Part shown: positions 44,614 to 52,327 of the stretch, piece after piece
Position numbering within the stretch: position 1 is the stretch's first letter
Layout of the letters: each line of letters starts with the position of its first letter
Assembly (NCBI GenBank): GCA_963840075.1
Contig: CAWIXS010000047.1
Location: forward strand, 27,197-91,196
DNA from: AWTP1-13 sp963840075
GTDB taxonomy: Bacteria > Pseudomonadota > Alphaproteobacteria > Rhizobiales > Hyphomicrobiaceae
Length of the DNA: 64,000 bases
Direction of reading: 5' to 3'
Position numbers and translations under genes: made by a program
The notes under the pieces: generated by a model
What the model saw: only the letters and a program-made list of their open reading frames with translations
Told to the model about the DNA's origin: nothing
Databases searched by the model: none

Positions 44614-45871
44614 GACGCATCCAGCCTCTGGGTTGGGCACCAAGTATCGGCGCGATCCAGTCGCCCAACGCGTCGACCTCGTCGCGCAGCAGCCTATGGG
44701 CCTGATCATTCGGAAGCGCAGCGTATGCGATTCGTTCCCCGGCGTGTTCCCGGTAGGGCGGTCGCTGGCGAATGAAACAAGCCTCAGGCACTATATCAGG
44801 TCTGAGCCGTGCAGCTGCAATACGTTCGCGGAGTACGTTCAATTTGCCACTCAAGTCGGCGTTTCCCGGAGGCAAGAGCGTGCACACCACACCAATCGGC
44901 TGCAAATGGGGGCAGATGGCGCACCCAGCATCACCAGGCAATCCCAGTTTGTGTGTTGCAACTTGATCGAGGTAGCGGGCGACCGCGTCGCCAGCAAGTC
45001 CATCCAAGATGGTCGGGATCAGGAGATGCGTGGACGCGCACATGGCCTGGATGTGCGACGGCGTGAGCCGCGGTGGGGCATCGATGATGATGAGGTCAAA
45101 GTCGGATTGCACGAGCGGGTCCAGCAGAGCGTCAGCCAATAGATAGCGCAAGTCCTCAACCGATCTCTTGGGCCCGCTTTCACCAAAACCGAGAAGTCGC
45201 AGGAGACGCGTTAGAAGGCCATACTCGGAAAGGGGCAGGAGCCACTCGACAAGCATGCGGTTCTCGGCTTGGGCCAAGTCGTAGTAGGCAGATATTGTTC
45301 GAATGTGTAAAGGATTCCGCATGCCGCCTTGAGTGACTGGTTCCGCCTCCCTCGCTACCCCACCCTTGCCCAGTTCGCCACTGACCAGCCGGTTGGCTTT
45401 GGACGGTTGTCTGTAACGGTGGTCGACGTGAACTGTCATCGTGCTGAAGGAACCCTGAAAATCCTGATCGATGACCAAGACGCGCAAGGGCTTGTTGGCG
45501 TTCGGGTCCTGTCGCCGCTGTGTCCACTGCAGAGCAAAGTGAGCTGCCAAGCTACCAGCAAGGGAGGTTTTCCCCACCCCGCCCTTGGTTGCTCCGACCA
45601 TCAAAATCGGGATGCTGTTTCCTTGCAGGTCGGCATAGTTGGCCGGACGAGTGACGGGTTGCCTTAGCCAGAACCCGGGTCCTTCAATCCATAGGCCGCT
45701 CTTCTGTTGGCGAGCCACGTCCTTAAGGGCCGTCTCCGCGTAGTGGAGCGCACGGAAAGCTCGATAGGCGCGACGAAATACGATGTAGATGATTGCTCCA
45801 AGTATCGGCGCAAAGATGGCTGCGACGATCTTGGCAATGAGCGAGCCAAATACTTCGCCAAGAATATCCAC
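44603..45871 (-). CDS. Membrane-anchored ParA/MinD-family ATPase
   Basis: 422 residues. One N-terminal membrane segment (about residues 11-32, LIAKIVAAIFAPILGAIIYI) and a basic linker precede a deviant-Walker-A ATPase: ATKGGVGKTSLAGSLA with the signature Lys96 and Lys101, VLVIDQDFQGS (switch I, Asp135), and DFDLIIIDAPP (Walker B, Asp264). Plasmid- and chromosome-type ParA proteins have no membrane helix and sit beside parB. Here the partner is a different, unknown protein. The GTG at 45871 follows GGGGGAAG. GC content is lower than the neighbours, so the pair was probably acquired. Role unknown; spatial organisation, conjugation-like or defence functions are all possible. Confidence 0.85.
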   Translation of the reverse strand: MDILGEVFGSLIAKIVAAIFAPILGAIIYIVFRRAYRAFRALHYAETALKDVARQQKSGLWIEGPGFWLRQPVTRPANYADLQGNSIPILMVGATKGGVGKTSLAGSLAAHFALQWTQRRQDPNANKPLRVLVIDQDFQGSFSTMTVHVDHRYRQPSKANRLVSGELGKGGVAREAEPVTQGGMRNPLHIRTISAYYDLAQAENRMLVEWLLPLSEYGLLTRLLRLLGFGESGPKRSVEDLRYLLADALLDPLVQSDFDLIIIDAPPRLTPSHIQAMCASTHLLIPTILDGLAGDAVARYLDQVATHKLGLPGDAGCAICPHLQPIGVVCTLLPPGNADLSGKLNVLRERIAAARLRPDIVPEACFIRQRPPYREHAGERIAYAALPNDQAHRLLRDEVDALGDWIAPILGAQPRGWMRREA

Positions 45872-45955
45872 GCGCTTCCCCCATGACAGCCGACCTAGTT
45901 GGCCGACAATCAGTGTGGCGAATAAGCGCGTGGCAGTCTAGCGGTCTGTCCTACG

Positions 45956-46822
45956 TTACGTTTCATCGACGATGGGGTTCCTCAGCACGCCGATCCGCTC
46001 CACCTCCACCTCCACGGTGTCGCCGGCCTTCATCCACGCCGGGGGCTTCCGCGCATGCGCCACGCCGGAGGGCGTGCCGGTCGCGATGATGTCGCCGGGG
46101 GCGAGCGTCATGAACTCCGACAGCGTCGCGATGATCCTGGCGGTGGAGAAGATCATGTCGGAGGTGTTGGAATCCTGCATGGTCTCGCCGTTGACGCGCG
46201 TGGTGATCCTCAAGCCCGAGGCGCCGGGCGGCAGCTCGTCGGCGGTGACGACCCAGGGGCCGAGCGGGCCGGTGGAGTCGAAGTTCTTGCCCGGCGTCCA
46301 CTGCGTGGTCTTGCGCTGGAAGTCGCGCACCGACACGTCGTTGAAGAGGGTGTAGCCGAACACGTGCTCCAGCGCCTTCGCCTCGGGGATGTGGCGCCCG
46401 CCCTTGCCGACGACGATGGTGAGCTCGCACTCGTAGTCGAGCTGGATCGAGCACTTGGGCCGGATCACCGGCGCGCCGGCGGCCGTCAGCGAGGTCGGCA
46501 CGCGCAGGAAGAACGAGGGATAGGTGGGGATCGGGTGCCCGCCCTCCTTGGCGTGCAGCGCGTAGTTGAGGCCGACGCAGATCATCTTCTCCGGCTTCGC
46601 AAACGGCAGTGCCGGCTTCACGGTGCCCAGCATCGTCTTTGCCGACGCCGGCGCCTTCCCCGCCGCGGCCTTGGCCTTGGCGAGCGCATCCGGCCCGGCG
46701 GCGATCAGGCCCGTGAGATCCTTGGGCAGCGACGCGTCGGCAGCGCCCAGGTCGATCACCGTCTCGCCCTCGACGAGCCCCAGCGCCGCGCCGCTCCCCT
46801 TCTCGAACATCATCAGCTTCAT
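45956..46822 (-). CDS. Fumarylacetoacetate hydrolase-family protein
   Basis: FAH-superfamily hydrolase or isomerase of 288 residues, acting on acylpyruvates or related beta-diketones. Metal ligands are in DYECELTIVVGKGGRHI (Glu/Glu) and NDVSVRDFQRKTTQWT; NFDSTGPLGPWVVT and GDIIATGTPSGVAHARKP are typical. A strong ribosome site (GGAAGGAG) precedes the ATG at 46822. It is transcribed towards the ParA cassette. The adjacent OYE-family enzyme and M20 hydrolase make a small catabolic neighbourhood. Substrate not determinable. Confidence 0.9.
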   Translation of the reverse strand: MKLMMFEKGSGAALGLVEGETVIDLGAADASLPKDLTGLIAAGPDALAKAKAAAGKAPASAKTMLGTVKPALPFAKPEKMICVGLNYALHAKEGGHPIPTYPSFFLRVPTSLTAAGAPVIRPKCSIQLDYECELTIVVGKGGRHIPEAKALEHVFGYTLFNDVSVRDFQRKTTQWTPGKNFDSTGPLGPWVVTADELPPGASGLRITTRVNGETMQDSNTSDMIFSTARIIATLSEFMTLAPGDIIATGTPSGVAHARKPPAWMKAGDTVEVEVERIGVLRNPIVDET

Positions 46823-46877
46823 GGGTGTCTCCTTCCCTGGTGCCTGCGTGCAGGCAGTCTAACGCTTGCCACTTCCT

Positions 46878-47018
46878 GTCATCCCGGAATTGCGCGTCAG
46901 CGCAATCTCCGGGACCCAGGGCCAAGGGCGATGCGGTCTCCAAGGCCCGCAGTGTGGAGGGCACGGAGCCCCTGGCCCTGGGTACCGGCTTTCGCGCTAT
47001 CCGCTCGGCCGGCATGAC
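46878..47018. repeat. Intergenic palindromic repeat, near copy of 1842-1957
   Basis: Shares GTCATCCCGGAAT, TCCGGGACCCAGGG, CCCTGGGTACCGG, TTCGCGCT and GGCATGAC with the element after serS, in the same order. About 140 bases between the FAH and OYE genes. Confidence 0.85.
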
Positions 47019-47022
47019 AGCA

Positions 47023-48186
47023 TCAGCCCCGTGCCGCCGCTTCGTCGGCGCGGATCTGCTCCAGCGTGCGCTCGCGATGCTTCAGCCACCAGCCGTACTG
47101 CACCGGCCAGTCGTCCATCGCCTCGACCGCCTTGCGGCCGAGTGCGATCTCGGCCATCTGCGGCCAGCACGGATTGACGAGCGCCTCGCGGGCAATGGCG
47201 ACGAGGTCGGCCCGGCCCTGCTGCAGGATGCTCTCGGCGAAGTGAGGATCGACGATCAGCCCGACTGCCATCGACTTGATCCCCGCCTCGCGCCGCACGC
47301 GCTCGGCGTAGGGCACCTGGAAGCCCCAGCTGCGCCTGACGCGCGCGGCCGTCGCCGAGCCGTAGAGGCCACCGGAGGAGCAGTCGACCACGTCGATGCC
47401 GCGCGCTTTGAGCTCCTTGGCGTAGGCCACCGTGTCGTCCAGGCTCCAGCCGCCCTCCAGGCCGTCGACGGCCGAGACGCGCACGAACAGCGGTTTGCTC
47501 CGCGGCCACACCGCGCGCACCGCCTCCGCCACCTCGAGCGGAAAGCGTGTGCGGCCGGCAAAGTCGCCGCCGTAGGCATCGTTGCGCTTGTTGCAGAGCG
47601 GCGAGAGGAACTGATGGATCAGGTAGCCGTGCGCGTTGTGGATCTCCAGGACCTCGAACCCGGCCTCCAGCGCCCGCTCCGCCGCATCGGCCCACTGGCC
47701 CTCGAGCACGGCGAGGTCGGAGACCGACAGCTGCCGGGGCACCAGCCAGCCCTCCCCCAGCGGCTCGGCCGTCGGCGCCACGATGTCCCAGGTCCTCTCG
47801 CCGCGGGCGAGGTCCTCGGGCGTCAGCGGCCCGTTGCCGTACCAGGGCCGCTGCATGGCGCCTTTGCGCCCGGCGTGGGCGATCTGGATGCCGGGCACCA
47901 CGTTCAGCGACCTCATGAGCCGGGCGACGCGCTGCAAGGGCGCCACGTGCGCGGCCGACCACAGCCCCACGTCGCCGTTGGTGATGCGGCCCTCAGCCGT
48001 CACCGCCGTGGCCTCGACGAAGACGCACGCCGCGCCGCCCAAGGCCAGCCGGCCGAGATGCGCGAGGTGGAAATCCTGGGCGATGCCGTCGAGGGCCGAG
48101 TAGGTGGCCATCGGCGCGATGACGACGCGGTTCTTGAGCGTCACGTCGGCGATGGTGAGCGGCGTGAAAAGCAACGGCTTGGTCAT
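47023..48186 (-). CDS. NADH:flavin oxidoreductase, old yellow enzyme family (YqjM-like)
   Basis: FMN-dependent ene-reductase of 387 residues. KNRVVIAPMATYSA and PGIQIAHAGRKGAMQRPW bind FMN and substrate. NAHGYLIHQFLSPLCNKRND with the conserved His-Gly-Tyr and the C-terminal GLIVDPHFAESILQQGRADL (phosphate binding) are typical of the YqjM subclass. A possible role in reducing unsaturated carbonyl compounds fits the neighbouring FAH protein. Divergent from the M20 hydrolase gene with 110 bases between. Confidence 0.92.
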   Translation of the reverse strand: MTKPLLFTPLTIADVTLKNRVVIAPMATYSALDGIAQDFHLAHLGRLALGGAACVFVEATAVTAEGRITNGDVGLWSAAHVAPLQRVARLMRSLNVVPGIQIAHAGRKGAMQRPWYGNGPLTPEDLARGERTWDIVAPTAEPLGEGWLVPRQLSVSDLAVLEGQWADAAERALEAGFEVLEIHNAHGYLIHQFLSPLCNKRNDAYGGDFAGRTRFPLEVAEAVRAVWPRSKPLFVRVSAVDGLEGGWSLDDTVAYAKELKARGIDVVDCSSGGLYGSATAARVRRSWGFQVPYAERVRREAGIKSMAVGLIVDPHFAESILQQGRADLVAIAREALVNPCWPQMAEIALGRKAVEAMDDWPVQYGWWLKHRERTLEQIRADEAAARG

Positions 48187-48297
48187 TGCAGCGGCGGATC
48201 CCCCCTGGTTGCCCTCTTGGCAGGCTTGTCTCTCTGGGCCAAAGGGCAGCAGGATGGCGGCTCACCGTCAAGTCCCAGCATCGGGGGGATCTCGATC

Positions 48298-49548
48298 ATG
48301 AGCAACTTGAAAACCGACGCTGCCCGGCTGTGGGGCACCCTGATGGAGACGGCCGCCATCGGCGGCACCGCCAAAGGCGGCGTCCGCCGCCTTACGCTGA
48401 CGGACCTCGACGGCCAGGTGCGCGACTGGTTCCGCAAGGCGGCGGAGGCCACCGGTGCCAAGGTCACCACTGACGACATGGGTGCCATGTTCGCGCGCCG
48501 CGCCGGCCAGAGGAGCGACGTGCCCCCGATCGCCATCGGCAGCCACCTCGACACCCAGCCGACGGGGGGCAAGTTCGACGGCTGCCTGGGCGTGCTGGCG
48601 GCGCTCGAGGTGCTGCGCACGCTCGCCGACGCCGGCTACGAGACCTTCGCCCCCGTCGAGGCGGTGAACTGGACCAACGAGGAGGGCGCGCGCTTCTCCC
48701 CGCCGATGACGGCGTCGGGCGTGTTCGCCGGCGTCTTCACCCGCGACTGGGCCGTGACCCGCACCGATGCCGACGGCGTCGTCCTCGGCGACGCCCTGGA
48801 GGCGATCGGCGCGCGCGGGGCCGAGCGCTGCGGCTCTCATCCGCTCTCCGCCTTCTTCGAGCTGCACATCGAGCAGGGCCCGATCCTGGAGGCGGAGGGC
48901 CTCGACATCGGCGCCGTCACCGGCGTGCAGGGCATGCGCTGGTTCGGGATCACCATCACCGGCCAGGACGCCCACACCGGCGCCACGCCCATGCACCTGC
49001 GCAAGAACGCCCTCCTCGGCGCCGCCCGGCTGGTGGAGAAGGTGGAGGCGATTGCCCGCGCCCACCCGCCGCTCGCCGTGGCGACGGTGGGCTCGCTGCG
49101 CGTGCAGCCCAACTCGCCCAACGTGGTGCCCGGCGAGGTGCTCCTGACCGTGGACATCCGCCACCCGGAGTCCGTGGTGCTGGAGGCGATGGAGCAGGAG
49201 CTGGAGGCGGCCCTCGCCGAGGTCGGCGCGCCGCAGGGCCTCGCCGTGGCCTCGACCAAGATCTGGGACCAGCCCCCCGTCGCCTTCGACCCGCACTGCA
49301 TCGCCGCCGTACGCGGCGCAGCGGAGACGGCGGGCTTCAAGGTGCGCGACATGGTCTCCGGCGCCGGCCACGACGCCGCCTACATCGCCCGCGTGGCGCC
49401 GACGGCGATGATCTTCGTGCCGTGCCGCGGCGGCATCAGCCACAACGAGGCGGAGTTCAGCTCCGAGCAGCAGTGCGCCGCCGGCGCCCAGGTCCTCCTC
49501 CAGGCCGTCCTCGCCTACGACCGCCGCCTCGCCGAGCGCTATGCGTAG
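48298..49548 (+). CDS. Zn-dependent hydrolase, M20 family (N-carbamoyl-amino acid hydrolase / beta-ureidopropionase type)
   Basis: Di-zinc amidohydrolase that removes carbamoyl or ureido groups, as in hydantoin or pyrimidine breakdown. 416 residues. Metal ligands are visible in AIGSHLDTQPTGGKFDGCLG (His, Asp), WTNEEGARF (Glu), LHIEQGPILEAEG (His) and PCRGGISHNEAEFS (C-terminal His). GQDAHTGATPMHLRKNAL marks the dimerisation domain. The true substrate is not known: carbamoyl-amino acids, ureidoglycolate and allantoate are all used by relatives. The ATG at 48298 follows GGGGGGATC. Confidence 0.9.
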   Translation: MSNLKTDAARLWGTLMETAAIGGTAKGGVRRLTLTDLDGQVRDWFRKAAEATGAKVTTDDMGAMFARRAGQRSDVPPIAIGSHLDTQPTGGKFDGCLGVLAALEVLRTLADAGYETFAPVEAVNWTNEEGARFSPPMTASGVFAGVFTRDWAVTRTDADGVVLGDALEAIGARGAERCGSHPLSAFFELHIEQGPILEAEGLDIGAVTGVQGMRWFGITITGQDAHTGATPMHLRKNALLGAARLVEKVEAIARAHPPLAVATVGSLRVQPNSPNVVPGEVLLTVDIRHPESVVLEAMEQELEAALAEVGAPQGLAVASTKIWDQPPVAFDPHCIAAVRGAAETAGFKVRDMVSGAGHDAAYIARVAPTAMIFVPCRGGISHNEAEFSSEQQCAAGAQVLLQAVLAYDRRLAERYA

Positions 49549-49554
49549 TCCACC

Positions 49555-49588
49555 GTCATCCCGGTTCTACCCGCCATCCCGGGATGAC
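49555..49588. repeat. Short palindromic repeat (GTCATCCCGG...CCGGGATGAC)
   Basis: A compact element between two converging genes: GTCATCCCGG, a 14-base spacer, and CCGGGATGAC. It may serve as a bidirectional terminator, with its perfect 10-bp arms. Confidence 0.75.
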
Positions 49589-49595
49589 GGGTCGC

Positions 49596-50573
49596 CTACT
49601 GCGGCTTGATGCCGGCCTTCTCGACGATGGGGACCAGCGTCGCGCGCTGCTTGCGGGCGAAGTCCGCGAACGCCTGGCCGGAGAGGCCGGAGAACTCGGC
49701 GGCGAACGCCTCGATCCGCTTGCGCACCTCCGGCTCCTGGCCCACCGCGTTCAGCTCCGCCGTGAGCTTGTCGAGCACGTCCTTCGGCACGCCGGTGTGC
49801 GCGATCCAGCCGAACCAGGCGATCACCTCGAAGCCCGGCAACGCCTCCGCGAACGTCGCAATGTCAGACGCGAACGGGTAGCGCCTGGCCGAGGTGATGG
49901 CGATCGCCCGCACCTTGCCCGACTTGGCTTGCTCGGAGGCCGACGAGTAGTTGTCGCAGGCGATCTTGATGTGCCCGCCGATCAGGTCCTGCATCTGCTG
50001 GTTGGAGGCCCGGTAGGCCACCGGGCTCATCTTGATGCCCGCCGCCTGCACCAGCATCTCGCCGCACAGGTGCTGGGAGGAGCCGCTGCCCGATGTGGCG
50101 TAGGTCTGATCCGGGTTGGCCTTCACCCAGGCGATGAACTCGGGCAGCGTCCTGGCCGGCACCGAGGGGTGCACCACCAGCAGGTTGGGCTGGGTGGCGA
50201 TCAGGTGCAGGTAGGCCACGTCCTTCTCCGGGTTGTAGCCCACCTTCTCCTTCATGATCACGGGGTTGATGGCGAGGCCGGCGACGGTGCCCACCGCGAT
50301 GGTGTAGCCGTCGGGCGCCGCCTTCAGCATCTGGGCGATGCCGATGGTGCCGCCGGCGCCCGAGCGGTTCTCGACCACGAACTGCTGGCCGAGGCGCGCG
50401 CCGAGCCGCTCCGAGTAGATGCGCGCGAGAATGTCGGTGTTGCCGCCGGCGGCGAACGGCACGATCACGGTGACCGGCCTGGTCGGCCATTTCTCCTGCG
50501 CGGCAACAGGTGCATTGAAGGCGCTGGCGGTTGCCAGTGCAGCGACGATGGCGGCGACGCCGAAGGCATTCAT
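49596..50573 (-). CDS. Tripartite tricarboxylate transporter substrate-binding protein (Bug/TctC family)
   Basis: Periplasmic extracytoplasmic receptor of 325 residues. A signal peptide (MNAFGVAAIVAALATASAFN, cleavage after VAAQ) is followed by WPTRPVTVIVPFAAGGNTDI, the Bug hallmark, then VVENRSGAGGTIGIAQMLKA and PDGYTIAVGTVAG. No tctA or tctB gene is in the window, so this is one of the many orphan Bug proteins. Ligand unknown; location next to the carbamoylase suggests a carboxylic or amino acid derivative. Confidence 0.92.
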   Translation of the reverse strand: MNAFGVAAIVAALATASAFNAPVAAQEKWPTRPVTVIVPFAAGGNTDILARIYSERLGARLGQQFVVENRSGAGGTIGIAQMLKAAPDGYTIAVGTVAGLAINPVIMKEKVGYNPEKDVAYLHLIATQPNLLVVHPSVPARTLPEFIAWVKANPDQTYATSGSGSSQHLCGEMLVQAAGIKMSPVAYRASNQQMQDLIGGHIKIACDNYSSASEQAKSGKVRAIAITSARRYPFASDIATFAEALPGFEVIAWFGWIAHTGVPKDVLDKLTAELNAVGQEPEVRKRIEAFAAEFSGLSGQAFADFARKQRATLVPIVEKAGIKPQ

Positions 50574-50653
50574 GGCAGTCCTCCCGAATGACCCGATTCT
50601 GACGATCTGTGCCTGCAGGCTAGCACGCCATCGCGCGGCGGCGCCGCCGCGCG

Positions 50654-51712
50654 TCAGCCGCGCTCGGGATACTCGTGCGGCGTGCCGGCCGGGTCGGCGA
50701 CGCGGCCGCCGCCATCCTCGAGGTAGGCGGGGCCCACCGGCACCTTGCCGAAGCCGCCGGGGATGTCGAGCACGTAGGTGGGCTGGGCAAGGCCCGACAC
50801 CCGGCCCCGCAGTTGCCGCATCAACGCCTGGCCCTCCGCAATCGACAGGCGGAAATGGCCGGTGCCCGGCGCCAGGTCGGGATGGTGCAGGTAGTAGGGC
50901 TTCACGCGCGCCTCGATGAGCGCCCGCATCAGGGCGGCCAGCGTCGCCGCGTCATCGTTGACGCCGCGTAAAAGCACGGTCTGGCCGAGCAGGGGAATCC
51001 CCGCTTCGCTCAGGCGGCCCAGGGAAGCCCGTACAGCGGGGGTGAGCTCGCGTGGATGGTTGATGTGGACGGCCACCCAGACGGCCTTGGCGGGGCTCCT
51101 GAGAGCCTCCGCGAGGCCTTCCGTGACCCGGCCGGGGTCGGCCACCGGAACACGGCTGTGCCAGCGCAGGACCTTGACGCTGGCGATGGCCGACAGGCGC
51201 CGCGTGACCTCGCCAACCCGGCGCGCGGAGAGCATCAGGGGGTCGCCGCCGGTCAGGATCACCTCCCAGATGCCGGGATCAGCGGCGATATAGGCGAGCG
51301 CCGCATCGAGGGCTCTATCGGAGAGCGCCTGTGGGCCGCCGGGCCCGACCACCTCGCGGCGGAAGCAGAAGCGGCAGTAGACCGGGCAGACATGTGTGAG
51401 CATGAGCAGCACGCGGTCGGGGTAGCGGTGCACGATTCCCGGCACCGGCGAGAGCCGCTCCTCGCCCAGCGGGTCGGCGCGCTCCTCGGGCAGGTGCTGC
51501 AACTCGCGCGCATCGGGCACGAACTGGCGCGCGATCGGGTCATCGGGATCGCTGCGGTCGATCAGCCGGGCCACATCGGGCGTGATCGCCACGGCGTAGC
51601 GGGCGGCGACGCGATCGAGCGCCGGCGTTGGCTCGCGCATCAGACCCGCGAGCAAGAGCTCGGCTATCGATCGAAGTGTCTTCACATGTGACCGGCGTTG
51701 CGACTTTGACAC
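50654..51712 (-). CDS. epmB: EF-P-(R)-beta-lysine lysine 2,3-aminomutase EpmB
   Basis: Radical SAM enzyme that converts L-alpha-lysine to (R)-beta-lysine for EF-P modification. 352 residues. The Fe-S motif is CPVYCRFCFRREVVG (C-x3-C-x2-C), followed by VILTGGDPLMLSARRVGEVT, HSRVPVADPGRVTEGLA and KPYYLHHPDLAPGTGHFRL, all typical of the EpmB subgroup. GTG start at 51712. Its start is 8 bases after the stop of a remnant of epmA, showing that epmA was once directly upstream. Works with EpmA and EF-P, whose genes lie 0.6-2 kb away. Confidence 0.94.
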   Translation of the reverse strand: MSKSQRRSHVKTLRSIAELLLAGLMREPTPALDRVAARYAVAITPDVARLIDRSDPDDPIARQFVPDARELQHLPEERADPLGEERLSPVPGIVHRYPDRVLLMLTHVCPVYCRFCFRREVVGPGGPQALSDRALDAALAYIAADPGIWEVILTGGDPLMLSARRVGEVTRRLSAIASVKVLRWHSRVPVADPGRVTEGLAEALRSPAKAVWVAVHINHPRELTPAVRASLGRLSEAGIPLLGQTVLLRGVNDDAATLAALMRALIEARVKPYYLHHPDLAPGTGHFRLSIAEGQALMRQLRGRVSGLAQPTYVLDIPGGFGKVPVGPAYLEDGGGRVADPAGTPHEYPERG

Positions 51713-51719
51713 GGCGTCA

Positions 51720-51800
51720 CTAGATGCCCGGTTCCGGCAGCGGCGTCCAGATCGCGTGCTCGATGTCGCGCGCCCCGGTCGCCAGCAGGAAAGCCGCAGG
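51720..51800 (-). pseudogene. Remnant 3' end of epmA
   Basis: About 27 codons ending at 51720: RPAAFLLATGARDIEHAIWT followed by PLPEPGI and a stop. The LATGARDIEHAIWTPL part matches the C-terminal end of the intact EpmA, LATGAHHIEQVIWTPL (52350-52397), in the same orientation. The DNA of the two segments (51740-51787 and 52350-52397) is mostly identical but not wholly. This is the old epmA 3' end, cut off from the gene by an insertion. Confidence 0.7.
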
Positions 51801-51856
51801 GCGGATTGGGCGATAGCCGTAATCCGCCGATCGCCGGTGAAGCGGGGTTGCGAATG

Positions 51857-51884
51857 GCGGATTGCGGGCTTCGCCCCAATCCGC
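51857..51884. repeat. GCGGATTG...CAATCCGC inverted repeat inside the epmA insertion
   Basis: 8-bp perfect arms GCGGATTG / CAATCCGC with a 12-base spacer; a related GCGGATTGGGCGATAGCCGT lies just to the left. Only present in the interval between the two epmA 3' ends. Confidence 0.55.
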
Positions 51885-51904
51885 TGTGCGATACGATTCT
51901 GACT

Positions 51905-52316
51905 TCAGCCAGTCTTGCAGCTGGCGTGGCCACGGATCGCCGCAGTCATGTGCTGATCCTTCCCGATCAGCCATTCGTCCAGCGTAAGAACGTAACCCGT
52001 ATCTTTCACCTCGATCACGTGCTGGGCCTGTCGTCCCGGCAATTCGCGTCTGAGCATAAGCTTGAAATCGCCACGGTGAAGCCAATGCTGCACGTGGTCA
52101 TCGGTGGTGAACTCCAGCTTTTTCAGCTGTTCGGGACGCTCCCCGTCCGCATCTCGAGCTTGCCGTGGATTTGGCTCAATCGGCCGCCGCCGGTGTTGAA
52201 GACCAGGTACGCCGGGGACGCGAACTCTCGTCGTTGAAGGCGCACCCGGAGCTTTCGGTCGCCAGTGCCGACGCCCCGCCGACGGACATTGCCAAGAACA
52301 ATGCGAGCGCACGCAT
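51905..52316 (-). pseudogene. Small secreted protein gene, frameshifted twice
   Basis: The ATG at 52316 follows AGGAGACAGGCG and opens a signal peptide (MRALALFLAMSVGGASALAT). After FNDE the frame shifts and continues as EFASPAYLVFNTGGGRLSQI. It shifts again at a G run after EMRTG and ends as QLKKLEFTTDDHVQHWLHRG, then RQAQHVIEVKDTGYVLTLDE to the stop at 51905. Restoring two single bases gives about 135 residues. No known family. It lies immediately downstream of the intact epmA, with its ribosome site beside the epmA stop, inside the insertion that duplicated the epmA end. Confidence 0.55.
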
Positions 52317-52327
52317 TCGCCTGTCTC

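Noticed and set aside
44603..45871. Chromosomal or plasmid partition ParA
   Set aside because: It has an N-terminal membrane helix, no parB or parS-like repeats near it, and its neighbour is an unrelated protein, so a standard partition role is unlikely.
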